Source: Dirofilaria immitis
Taxonomy: Eukaryota > Nematoda > Chromadorea > Rhabditida > Onchocercidae
Direction of reading: 5' to 3'
Length of the DNA: 64,000 nucleotides
Assembly: GCA_024305405.1 (NCBI GenBank)
Contig: JAKNDB010000088.1
Coordinates: forward strand, 3,490,001 to 3,554,000
How positions within the stretch are numbered: the first letter of the stretch is position 1; each line of letters begins with the position of its first letter. Both the position numbers and the translations under genes were made by a program. Positions 52,301 through 64,000 of this stretch are shown here, piece by piece. Below the pieces are notes generated by a model. That model was not told the origin of the DNA, did no database searches, and saw only the letters and a program-made list of their open reading frames with translations.

Positions 52301-54880
52301 CAAAAGTATGGACAATATATTGAACGAAACAGGACAAGTATTCTTAAATGATTTTGTTGTATAAAAAAATATTGAATGAATCATGAAGACTATTTGCAGT
52401 AATTTCATCTTAAAAGCAAAAGGACATGCGATATATCCGCTGCATAATATTACTTTAACTATTCATCAATTGCTTCTATCAGCATCTAAATTAAATATTA
52501 TGACCAAAATTATGAGAAACCATAAGAAAAATATTGATACAATTTAAAACAAGAAATGATATTTAAAATTAAAATAAAAGTGAATTGATATTTTTATTTC
52601 TAGTTATTTAGTTTAGAAAATTTGAGGAAAACAATGGCATTTTCAGACGTTTTCTTAAATGATTTAAAAATTGATATATTAAATAATTCGAATCATTAAC
52701 AGAAGAGAGCAAAACTGATTCTGTGTCATTTTTCTCAATAACTATCCTAATTCTTAATTTTATTTCTTTTTATATCATCTTGAATGGAGTGAATGAATTC
52801 AATTTTTGAGTGAAATTTAAAATAAGGACTTCTCTAATTTAATGAATTTTCGTGTTCACGTTTGTAGAAGATACGTCATTAAAATCGTTACAAATTTCAA
52901 GATTTTGAGAATCTAGGAATAGAGTATGAAAACTGGATTAGAATAATGAATCTTCAATTTTCAACATAACAGTCAGTGCTGAAGATTATAAATAGTGTAA
53001 CTCATTCCCAGTTGGTCTCGAGAATTCTCTATATCTCAAACAAAAAAAAATGAAACAATTTTGGAATGGCTTTACGGAATGAACATATTTATCATTCATT
53101 TTATTTCTGACAATTTGAAAAATCAAAAGTTTCAAATGGTTGAATCATTAGAAATTCTCTATTCTTCGGAAAATTCGATAGCTGTGGAAATCAAAAAAGT
53201 CAACCGTTTAATAAATAGTTTTCAAAAAAACCGAAACATTTTTTCCTGCAAACATTTTAAATAATGAAGCATATAGAGTCAATGTGAAATAAAAATTTTA
53301 AAAATTCTCCACTATTTTAGTCGAACGTTCAATTAGTAGCATGCAATATGACGTAGATAATTCGTTGTTTCACGTGCTAATGACATCATAAAAAATAATT
53401 CACGTCTAAAAATTAAGAAAAGTAAAAAAATGAATATGTAAATTTGAACAAATTTGAATCTTGACTGTAAGTAAATAAGACTAACATACAACTGATTCCA
53501 GTAGAAGGACTTTTCAAATCAAATTGCGCTGAGGCTGACAGTAAACTGATGAATATAGCTAATCTCTTTTGTTGCCTTAGCTAAATTCAATTTTTATGGT
53601 TCAAATAAAGATTCATTTTGGTAAGCCATTCCTAAAAGCTATTCATCTTCTCTTCATTTCAAAAAAGACAAAGAAAGTTTTTAAAGTTGAAATCGAAGCA
53701 TCATTAACTGTTTCAATGCTTTTGTGGCTTATAAATAGATCTGCATAAAGATGGCGATGAAAGATGAACAGTGCAAAAAGGATGATTCAAATTTCAAAAT
53801 AGAAGAAAGTATTCCTCAACCTCTTCTATTCTCTTGTTTAAAAGATAAGCTATCATTTCGAAGAATATGTGATGACAAATTTTTCAATTATACTGCACGC
53901 TTTCCTTCCTTTTACGCTATTTTTTATTGCCAATTTGTTCAATTATTTGGGAGTTCATGAAAAACATTTCCATGATGATAAGCTAGCTAGCAGTATTACT
54001 AGAAATTGATATTACTAAAGTGATGTTGTTAATAAAGCTTTCAATTAAATAGAACTAATAAACCTAGAAATTAGGGCTGATTCATGACATGTAGAGCACC
54101 AGATTTGGAAATCTATAATTAGAAATTTCTTAATATGTAATTAGAAGTTTCATGCTGAATTGTCTGATTTTTTTCAAATATCAGAATTTGATTATCATTT
54201 TTGCTAATCTGATTGAGTTGATCAAAAATTAAACTTTAGATTTATTTTACACTAGAAATCTTTTTTTTGTCTATTTTAGCTAAGATGGTCGAAGTGATGA
54301 AGAAAGTGGACAAAATAGTTTATACAGCCAACATAGAATTATTTTATGGCCTAGTATTAAATTGATAGATAGACTTCATTGCGAATAAAACCAAAGCTTT
54401 GATAATCTAGGTGAAAAACTCTTATTGGACTCTTACTGTTCTTCAATAAAACAAATTAGAGATAAAAATTGTCATCTTTTGAAAATGTCGAAACAATTAT
54501 TTTACTTCACCGCTCGAAAATACAGCCCATCGTTGAAATCAATTTGATAAATAAAATAGGCTTATCCAATTGCACAAACTTGTAAAATAAGAAAACAGCA
54601 TATTCACGAATTTAAACGATTTCAGTGCATTCTTTAAATTAGTTCGGATAAATAAATCCAAGAAAAGTTACTGTTATAACAAGATCACAAGCCCTAAAAG
54701 ATTGTTTATGCAATTTTCGAAGTGAAAGAATTAGAGAAATAAAAATTAAATAAATTATTATAGCATTAAAGAATAGACACAATTCGAAATTAATAATTGG
54801 TAATCAATCACACACCAGTGATTAAAAACTGATATTAGCAACAATTAAATTCATCGCTACGCTAGCTAATATCTGCTATT
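49346..54880. other. Intergenic or intronic stretch without supported genes
   Basis: About 5.5 kb between the first exon I can place for the potassium channel and the Tudor gene, which diverge from here. Undetected 5' exons of the channel could lie within it. A minus-strand candidate exon at about 51189-50990 is listed separately. The plus-strand frame at 53751-53960 starts with ATG and has a charged N-terminus but soon becomes hydrophobic and has no partner exon. Otherwise I see only AT-rich sequence. Confidence 0.45.
50990..51189 (-). CDS. Candidate isolated exon, function unknown
   Basis: After an AG at 51190 the minus strand stays open and reads EDELKCSHLIYGFKETSLSG, then LVLRQILLMLHSDAQTTLAT and ESVEPF. 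The residue mix looks more protein-like than the surrounding random frames. No ATG begins it, and I found no flanking exon with matching phase. It could be an upstream exon of the potassium channel gene, a remnant of another gene, or chance. Confidence 0.2.
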
Positions 54881-57800
54881 ATGTCTTATTCGCTTCTGCC
54901 TGCAATATTTGGAACCGAAGAGTTTCAGAATCTTATTCCTAAACTTGAAGAAGTGCGAAGTCAGACGGATTTTGATCACTGTCTTGAGCATGAAGTGATT
55001 CTTAAGTATTCATCACAGCCGAATTAAAATTAGGGACTAACGATAAAAGCGACGATTGTTCAAAAGAAATTATGACAAATATTGATTTGGATATCCAAAT
55101 CTTTTTCATTTTTTAATAATAAATATCGATCAACAATTCATCAATCAATGCTTGTTATTAATTTAGTTCAATAGTTGATTGGTTATTAACAATTTGAAAT
55201 TTTGATCTATCCGCCACCTTCAATTAATTGTTTGGAGAGATTTGGCAATCAAATTTACGTCTGTATAAATTATTTCGTATAACAAAATTTTTCGCTCATT
55301 TTGATTTCTATTTCAAATTCGATAAACCATAAATTAATATTTTAACTTTTGATGTAATAAGAGACTTAAGCATTATTATGAATTATTGATTTTAGATTTT
55401 CATATATCGATGAGATGACAGCTAGAAAAAGAAAAGTGGAAAGAAAGTAATGATGCGTATATAAGAAAAAACGAAATTAAAGCAAATATTTTGAGCTGAA
55501 TAGAATTTGTTTTTGTGGCAATAGATTTTCATTATTTTAATTTAATCAGAAGTTTTGTGAAATTTCTATTTCAAATTCTCATATCTGTATTGGTTTTGTT
55601 TTTCTATGCTTTCATATTATCTATACTTTTCATTCATACTAGAAAAAGATTATTGGCAAAAATTATGCAAATTTTTTAAATTTCTTTTGCAACATACATA
55701 ATTTTCATTTCATTACATCGAATGAATATTTCATTCCTGTAATTGTAATTCATTCCGGATTTACAAAATTTTACAAATTATTTTCTTTGTTCTTCTTACT
55801 ATTATCCAACTATTCATCCATTCATTCATTTATCTATTATCTCTCATTTTATTCCATCCATTTATCTATCTATTCTTAGTAGCACCAATATATCATACAA
55901 TTTTTAGATATTGTACAATAATCATCAGTAGATTTGCATACATCAATGCATTATACCTATTGAAGAAAGAGTGCATGATCATACTGAATTGCTAATTAAT
56001 CGATTTCTCGATTAAAAGGCTCATTATCAACATTTACTATTGACACATCAATCCCAATGCATCTTTTGATTAATATTCTATTCTGTATTCTATTCTAATT
56101 CAGCCTTATACAACCACTAAAACTTTTTCTTTTGTTTTACGTAACTAATTGCATTAAAAACTTCAATACGCAATTGAATTTATTGATGTTACGCTTAATC
56201 GACGTCCATTCATTTTGATAAATCTCGATCAGTGAAATTATTGATATTTCAGGATAATTTTGCTCCAGCAATGACAATGTTTTCGAAAACTTGTGGCAGA
56301 GCCTTATGGATTGAAGAATTTATGGAAGATAACATCTGTTATCAAGTAAGTTCATCATCATAGACTCAATTTTTCTAAATTCAGAAATTAGAATTATTTT
56401 TATTTGTTTTAAAATTTAAGTGCTTCTTCCCTAACTATTTTAATATCTCAAAATTATTAAAATTAATGAAGAAAATTTGGTGTTTTCTTGAGTGCGGAAT
56501 ATATCAGCAAGATATTGTGAGAAAACACATGTAACGGATATCTGATGCTGAACAACTGGTTTAATTCACTCGTTAGTCTCACTTGCTTCTAAGTAATTTC
56601 AAATCTGCATTGTTGTTCCAAAACAACAGCAATTGGAAATTTGATTTATTAATAGATAAATACTAAAATGAAAATTTCTATTACTTCAAGGATCATCAGT
56701 ATATTCCGATCAATACATGCATAGAACGATTAGGCTGCTTGAACTGTAAATCGGAAGGTCATGAAACCATAGATTGCATCCTATCTTCGCGCTTTGTTTT
56801 TCAGCGTGGAAATAACGGATACCCAAGAAAAATGGGTATGTTCTGAACTATTCTTGTCATCAATCTTTTTCTTTAACGGTAATAACTATTGATAACTGCA
56901 AAATACTTTGTTTGTAGTTTAAAAAAAAACAATTGGAAATTTCTTGAGAAAAATTAATCAAAAATATTTCTAAAAAATTTCAAGCAAGAAACAAAAGAAA
57001 ATACTATTAAATGTTGATGATATAAATACAATGTCTGGCTAAAGCTACCTTTTCAACAGGTTAATTAAAAAATTCGTTTGGTGATTCGGATGGTATTGAT
57101 CACTGCATAAATTTATCTTATTTGTTAAATTGTAAAAAGCTTCCAAAATCATATCAACTCACTTAGCGTTAATTTGAAAATTGGAAATAGAAAAAAATTT
57201 TTGCATTTACTCAACATTGGACTGACTATAAAAATTATGCAAATTAAAAGGACGAATTGGTTGCATTATTTGTTTGTTTATAGTGCTGCTAAGGCTACGT
57301 TGTAATACTATTTCTAATCCGCGTTATATGATACCATACGATTATCCCATGAAAGGTACCATTCTAAATGTGAATCGGAAAGAGAACTGTTTGTATGTAA
57401 GACCACAAAATCTGGATGAAATATGTTGTACATTGGAAAATTTTTGTTCGAAAATAGACACATGATGTTTTGTCCAGCAACACCGAGTAAAATCAATATC
57501 GGTAAGCAATTCTTGTTAGTACAAATTTCAAACCAATTTTAACTATTTAATTGAAACCTTTAAATCTTAGCTATTTTATTTTAAAATTTTCATTGAACAA
57601 ATGTTCAACTTCCCGCTTTGCTTTGTCTAATAATCAGTTGAAAGTATCATTGCATATCATTTTATATCTTGACACTCTTGAAAATTTAAATATTTTCTAA
57701 TTTTTATTTTTTTTTGCCAAATTGTATAGAGTTTTCTAAGTTTCAATTATTTTTTATAGCTTTTAGTTTCTGAAAACTATTTCATATAGAATTTCATAAA

Positions 57801-60800
57801 ACTTTTGATCCCATAAATGTGCAGCGAATTAAATATCAGAAACTGATCCAAAATATTTGTTAAAGGAGAAGTTTATTTAATACGTCGACAAGGCACTAAT
57901 TTTTTGGCTCGTGGTGTATGTGCTCATATGTATTTTAACTGGCAAATGGCTATACAGTGGCAGGTTGACACTATTTTTCCTTTTTGAAATTTTGAAAATT
58001 TAACAAAATATATAAACTTACTAATAAATAGATTTGGATTTCGAAATCGTTTCATTTTTTGAAGAATTTTTTTGAAAAGTGATTTCGAGCATGGTTGAAT
58101 AAATGATGTTTTTTCTGTGACGCTTAATCCAACTTGACGTTTTTTTTTAGTTTAGAGATTTTATTCATATCAGTCTTTCTATTCAAAACTTTTGAGCGTG
58201 TAACATCTTAATCTATCTTCTTTCTAACCACGTTCACGTTATACCCTCTCTGATATTAGTTGACACTTTAGCATAAGCCAACTTTATACCTTTTCATGTT
58301 CATGCCTTTTTATTCACAGTCTTTCCTTTATATCATTCATTTCAAAATTCAACTAAAAATCGTTGATTGCAAAGTAAGTACCTTTTTAACAAAGCAAATC
58401 TATCTTCCCATTACTAAGAATATATGAACTATATATTGCTAATAAATTGAAAAACAGCGAAGAGGCTTGATTTTACAGCTTATTTTATATTTTAACAGTT
58501 AGAAGCATTTAATACTCATTGCTTCTTTTGTCTCATTATATTATTCCCTTTTATTATTTCCTTCCAAAATTCTGATATCGGATATATATTACTTTTGGAT
58601 GATCACTTTTGACATTTTGAGATTCTATCAAACTTCCAACGGACTCTTTTCATTTATCTCAACTGATGCATATACATCAAATTGAGCTTCTTTCATCGAA
58701 ATATACTTTGAATATTCTTATTTATAGATTTAAATCTTAAAAAATCTCAAACATATCAAATCTCGACCATCCTACATTGCTTTTCAAAGGTAAATATGTC
58801 AATCTTGCTTCCCTTTTCACGATAATGACTTAAGAGTTCGTAACTTCTCTACATGGGTTCCATAACGCAAGTTATGAAAAGATCCTGCCCAATCGATTCC
58901 TTAAATAAGTTCTTAAGAACTGTGCAGACTAAAAATCAATATATGCTTATGTCTTCACTCTTAGCTGATTTTAGAACTTTTTCAGGAAAGTATTTTCTGC
59001 TATATTTTGAATTATGTAATTTAGTAATCCTCTTTTCACCACTTTAACGGGGATTGATAATTATAGGGACAGTATCGGATCGGATACAATCAGATAAACA
59101 AGATAATAACAAACATCGAAATTATAATCCAAATTTGAATTCTGGGAGGTAGCGAATCATATCCTATTTAATCTAAATATTACTCATGCTTTCCGTAGTT
59201 CCTTACACTATATTTATCTGTATTTCTTACAATGACACATTTATCTTGAAAAATTAATAAAAGGAAAAGTAAAGTAATAATCAGTTGAACGATCACCCTA
59301 CAGTATTCTTATCACTTTTCAGATGTATTTAATCGATATTGGACAAATTGAATTCGTCGATCAACGATCGATTTACGTACTGCCTACACAGCTTCATGCA
59401 ATTCCACCAATTGCGGTACCTTTAGTACTGACGGAGTGTCGTATAGGTTATCAAGGTGCAGTTGGTTGTAATACGGATCACTTCTCGATGCTTAACATTG
59501 GTTCGACATGCATATTTGCATTATCATCTTTCTATCAAGGTAATTCGTTTTTTCATGATTTTTAAATTGGTATCATTTAAAGATTATCTACTGCATTACG
59601 AACGTCAATTGAAATTGCAAATCAGTATAATATGTTAGATTTATTTCTTCCTGGAATAATCCAGAATATTTGGAAAAAGAATAAAATAAAAATATATCTC
59701 GAAATAAGTTGTTAGAGCAAAATAACTAATTGTATTATGGAATCAAGATTTCGAATTTTGTTTACTAGCAATTTATTGCTAAGAATTACTTATTCGAAAA
59801 TGATTTACATTTAATGTTTTGCTTCAGGCCAACTTCTATCATTATCAAAGGATGGCTATTATCCAAATTTTGTGAATTTGCTATATCCACCACCTCTTCT
59901 GGCTCGAATATTTTATGGAACATCACTACGCAATGAAATATTCTGTAAATGGGTAATGCAATTTTTATGTGAAGATTTATTACCAAAAAAAATTTTACAA
60001 AAAATGTCTTTTATGTATCAGACATTATCCAATATAAATTTTGATGACAGATTCTTGATCATATGAAATATAAAGCATAAAGTTTCTGCTTTTGAACGAT
60101 CTGAACTTAATCTGCTTTTGAACGATCTGAACTTAATCTGCTTTTGAACGATCTGAACTTAATCTGCTTTTGAACGATCTGAACTTAATCTGCTTTTGAA
60201 CGATCTGAACTTAATGCTGTCTGAATAGTAATTGTTGTATTTGACGTTATTTGGAAATCTCTTTTTTTTTAACACTTAGTATCCAAAACGTGATGAAATA
60301 TCCAAATCCAATTTCTTGGATATTTAACAATATTTCCGTTCATTATTCCCTCGTAATGATACTTCTTACTATTCAGACATGGAACTTAAGTAATAAGTTA
60401 TAATTATTAAGATAATATTGAATGAGAATTTCATTAAATGCAAACAAAAAATATTTTTAGACTTATTTTTTTCAGACAAATAGTTTTTCCCAAATAAAAT
60501 TTATTTATCGAAAACTCAATATTTGAATGGAGTGATTTGCAATTGTTGATATCAGAAGATATTTCAAAAATTTGCTGATAATTTCTTATCTCTTTCTCAA
60601 TTATGATAACAGAGATATTCTGCAATGAATAACAATCGAAGGTTTATATTTATCGCTAATTTATCTCTTGTCTTGCAGGGATTACCGGAAGTTACTTCCT
60701 TGAATCATTCAGTTTGTCCACTGTATTGTCCATCATTATTTGCATTTAGCAAGTTTACTCTAGACTATCCATTACCGGTTACACTAACCGTACAAGTAAC

Positions 60801-63800
60801 AGAAAAGGTCAGCCAAGATCTCTATTGGCTTCGTGATGCTTCTCTTTGTTCCATCATTAGAAAGGTTATTTTTATCAAACTCAAAAAGAAAAATATTCTT
60901 TAAGAACTGATAAAGCTGGTAATCATTTACATGTGTTAGAGTATTATGAATTTCCAAATATTTAATGCAATATCGTTTGGTAATAAATAGTACGACGCCT
61001 CTGCGAAACGCTTGAGTGTCACATCTTCTCTCTGTTTCAAATAAAACTCACAAAATCAATACGAGAGTTTCTAATTTCTGGATTTATTTCAACTAATATG
61101 CAAAAATTCCTTTTATCTTATTTATTTTATTTAATTTGTTTGAGTAAATGATATACGCCATGAATCGGTAAACAAGTGAAGTAGAACTGTGCATTTAAAT
61201 TTACAGTAAAATTTTCAGTATATCCGATTAGTTATTGTCAATTAGCAAAAATTATCAGCTTCTCAGATCTCTTCTTGTAATTCTTTTGTTGGTACTTTCT
61301 CATATTCAATATTCATATTCAATAATATTTAATGGTAATTATTCAATGAGTATTCAATGATAACTTTGCAGTGTTCTAACCTTATCAGTAACATCTCAAA
61401 ATCTATCTCATTCTTGTCTTTTCTACCTATTTGACACTAATTAAAACAGTTTTTTTTAAATTAATATTGAGAAACTGAAAGTAATATTTTAAGCAAATAG
61501 CACTACCGTCTAATGGTTTGTGGCCGTACATTGAAGACAAGCGTTCGTTAGCCTGTATTGCGTATATTCAACGTCCATTACAGAAACAACCTGGTTATTA
61601 TCGGTTGGTTAAGTTTACAACACTATGGCAAAATAAAAAAAAATAATTTACGCTATAAATTTTTTTCTAATTTCAAGGTCGTTTTAAGAATAGAATTGTA
61701 TGTTAAATTTGGAATTTAAAATTCAAAATTGTTCTTTACAAACTAAAATTTATTATATAAAATACTTCCATAAAGTATTGTCTGTTTTAATTAAATCTAA
61801 AATTAGTTTAATAGTTTGCTATTTTTACAACAACATTAATTTCACAAATTATGCATAATTTGAAGTTATACTTCTTTCCTCATTTATCCGCAGCTAAGTA
61901 AATTTTTTCTAAATTTCTCCGTTTTGTTTTATTCTAAATAAAACTAACTACTTTCTTCTTAATTTATTGATTGGCATACACGTACAAATTTGACTATTTC
62001 AGCGCAGTAGCTAGCAATTTTGATAATCAGAAAAGCTGCTGCACGATATTTCTGATTGATTATGGTCAGACAATGTATTGTGATGTTCATCATCTCTTCG
62101 ATCTTTCTGATCAGGTAAGAATATCAATTTTAAAACACACAATACCAATTTTAAAAACAATACCAAGTAAGCCTATATTTCCAGAAGTTGCAAAGCACTG
62201 CAAGAAATGCGCAAAAGATATTTTTTAATTAATATTATTTTAGCCTCCGGCAATTTTGCATACATTTTCTGCAGCATTTAAGTGCACTGTAAACCAAAAG
62301 AATACAAATGAATATCGAATTCATGCTGCAAAGGTATCATTTTCTTTTCGCTAACACTAATTATTTTTTTGGATGTGCATAAGTGATTTATTTTCTGAAT
62401 TTCTTCATTTGCGATTAATCTAAAGTGTAATGATATTATTACACAGAATATTAAAGTTGCGTTGAAAATTTTAGTTTAGAATATCAAATCTACAATAGAT
62501 ATTAGATGATTAAGCAAGAAATGTTAGATTAGTTTAAGAAATCTTAGAGATGACGTAAGTGAATAGGGGACGATTATGGAGTTAGAATCAAAGGGAAGAT
62601 TGTCGTCTCTTGCGATTTAATGTTTAGCTTAACAAGAGCCGTATAAAATTACTTTCTACTTACTTGAAGTTGCAGAAGCGTTCCATGCTTTATAGGAATG
62701 CGATAAAAATAACTTGAATATGCGATTCATACTAAAAGATAATTTAATGCTCGCTGCTACATGATATTCCTTTTTCAAGCCTTAGTATACATACATATCA
62801 CTATTTCTGGGCTTTCCGTTTTCAACATAAGGCTCTTAGAAGAGGTGGGTCATGAGAAATCGTACATTTGAAAAACTAGTAAGAAGAGTTTAGAATTGGA
62901 AGCATATCGACAAGAAGAATAATAATACCATTTAGTAATTTAGTATCAATGGTTTATTTGATGATATTACTTATTATAGCTAGCAGTGGATGAGCGATAC
63001 ATTATCCAAATAATTGGCAAGGAAGACGAGACGAGTTATATTGCAACTATTAACATGAATACTCAGGCTGATTTTCAATATCCAAGAGCTTCAAACTTAT
63101 CAAATGCCATGCCAGTTGATAATTCACAATTTCTAATGTTGGATTATAACAATGAGTTGAATCGAAATAACGAAATCTGGGATAATAATAATAACAATTA
63201 TGGTAATATTAAGACCAACGATAATGAAAATAATTCGAAGAAGATAAAAGGAATTCGTACGCAACTTTATTACAATCAGTTGGTTCTTCTTTCTCTTTTC
63301 AAATTTTAGTTAAATTTTCAAATTTTTTGGACAAACAGTGGAGACAAATGTTTTTGGTACTTGCATAAAATTAATAATTATGTCGGAGATATTTGCATAA
63401 TATGTATCTGAATATCATGAGAATCTTAGTAAAAATCAGTTGCAGTTTTAAGGAAAATTAGCATAATTTCGTGTTTATACAATCATACCTGGATGCAGTA
63501 AGCGCAGGGAAATGCATGTGGTATATTGAAATGTTTAAAACATGAATCGTTTTTAGGGATATCGAAAATAGTCTAAAAGCATTGGATATGAAATTTAGTG
63601 TAAAATTAACACAAATATCCAATCGTATCGATGAATTATTCAACATCCTCTGTAATCCACAGGTAAGCTAATTGGATATATCCATTCGATTTGTTTCGTA
63701 AAATGACATAAAATGAAATGAATCAACTCCGGTCGAAATATCAAAAGCGTTTATAAAAAAGTACGAACCGAATTGGCAGTCGTAACAAAACTTAACTTTT

Positions 63801-64000
63801 TTTACAATGTTATATCTGTTAGTTAGAAGGCTTTTGTCTTACCGTGGAATCATTTAATGTAATTTCCTATGATTCTTTTTATATATTTTCATAGTGAAAT
63901 ATATTTATCAAAAATAGCATTAATTTCAGCTAGCCGATGGTACTTCGAAATTGCTACCATTGCTGCATGCATATCAATGCGGTAATGCGCAAGGAACATT
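54881..64000 (+). CDS. Tudor-domain protein with CCHC zinc knuckle (3' end beyond window)
   Basis: Fourteen exons seen: 54881-54994, 56253-56345, 56691-56835, 57284-57501, 57866-57963, 59323-59539, 59828-59952, 60679-60864, 61494-61603, 62003-62114, 62244-62333, 62980-63278, 63557-63662, 63930 to the edge. The protein starts MSYSLLPAIFGTEEF. Residues about 85-98 are a perfect C-x2-C-x4-H-x4-C knuckle (CLNCKSEGHETIDC). Tudor domain 1 (about 190-265) shows GEVYLIRRQ and MYLIDIGQIEFVDQRSIYVL. Tudor domain 2 (about 412-470) shows SLACIAYI, GYYRAVASN and TIFLIDYGQ. Exon 12 is Asn-rich. Tudor domains bind methylated arginine or lysine and scaffold germ granules and small-RNA complexes. A role in germline RNA silencing, for instance like nematode EKL-1, is inference. 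Exon 4 lacks one base between SK and MMFCPATPSK, probably in A4 at 57451-57454 or T5 at 57441-57445. The exon 12 donor (63256 or 63278) is a choice; 63278 keeps the frame. Confidence 0.85.
60085..60214. repeat. 26-bp minisatellite, five perfect copies
   Basis: Five identical tandem copies of a 26-bp unit beginning TCTGCTTTTGAACGATC, inside the intron between exons 7 and 8 of the Tudor gene. The lack of divergence suggests recent expansion or homogenisation. Confidence 0.95.

Noticed and set aside
53751..53960. 69-codon plus-strand frame with ATG
   Set aside because: No homology, no matching exons and a composition that drifts to random; insufficient support.
1..64000. CRISPR arrays, bacterial operons or an intact mobile element
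   Set aside because: Tandem repeats here have no spacer architecture, the only bacterial sequence is the small tuf-rpsJ fragment, and no transposase or reverse transcriptase motif is visible.

Overview
The window looks like AT-rich nuclear DNA of a nematode, most likely a filarial worm. Genes are split into many short exons (roughly 30-300 bases) with TTTCAG-type 3' splice sites and introns up to about 2 kb. A major sperm protein (MSP) domain gene is nematode-specific, and a decayed bacterial tuf-rpsJ fragment looks like a nuclear Wolbachia transfer. I identified the genes by joining exons by hand: reading frame, splice phase and family motifs had to agree across every junction.

Layout. 1-10284: about 10 kb with microsatellites and short duplications and no gene I can support. 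10285-20315 (-): a 16-exon gene for a secreted protein of about 743 residues with three copies of a 12-cysteine domain. 20316-24425: intergenic, with a less AT-rich block headed by a tRNA-like A box/B box pair (candidate SINE). 24426-29514 and 30690-33891 (+): tandem paralogues of the WD-repeat protein DCAF7/WDR68/AN11 (C. elegans SWAN type) with the same intron positions. 34496-35988 (-): MSP-domain protein. 36473-36950: degenerate EF-Tu C-terminus followed by ribosomal S10. 37448-38198 and 39190-43122 (-): tandem REEP/TB2-DP1/HVA22-type ER membrane protein genes, the second with a repetitive tail of about 780 codons. 44358-49345 (-): a two-pore-domain potassium channel whose last exons encode fibronectin type III domains. 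49346-54880: no supported gene. 54881 to the right edge (+): a CCHC-knuckle plus double-Tudor protein, incomplete at 64000.

No shared pathway links these genes; it is an ordinary animal gene neighbourhood shaped by local duplication (WD pair, REEP pair, triple domain). The strongest global signal is that five genes on both strands are each interrupted by small frame breaks. Nearly all lie in short homopolymers and are repaired by adding one base to the run; one needs two added or one removed, and one is a net two-base shift. This looks like homopolymer under-calling in a long-read assembly, so the genes should be read as probably intact, not as pseudogenes. Two introns appear to use GC rather than GT donors.
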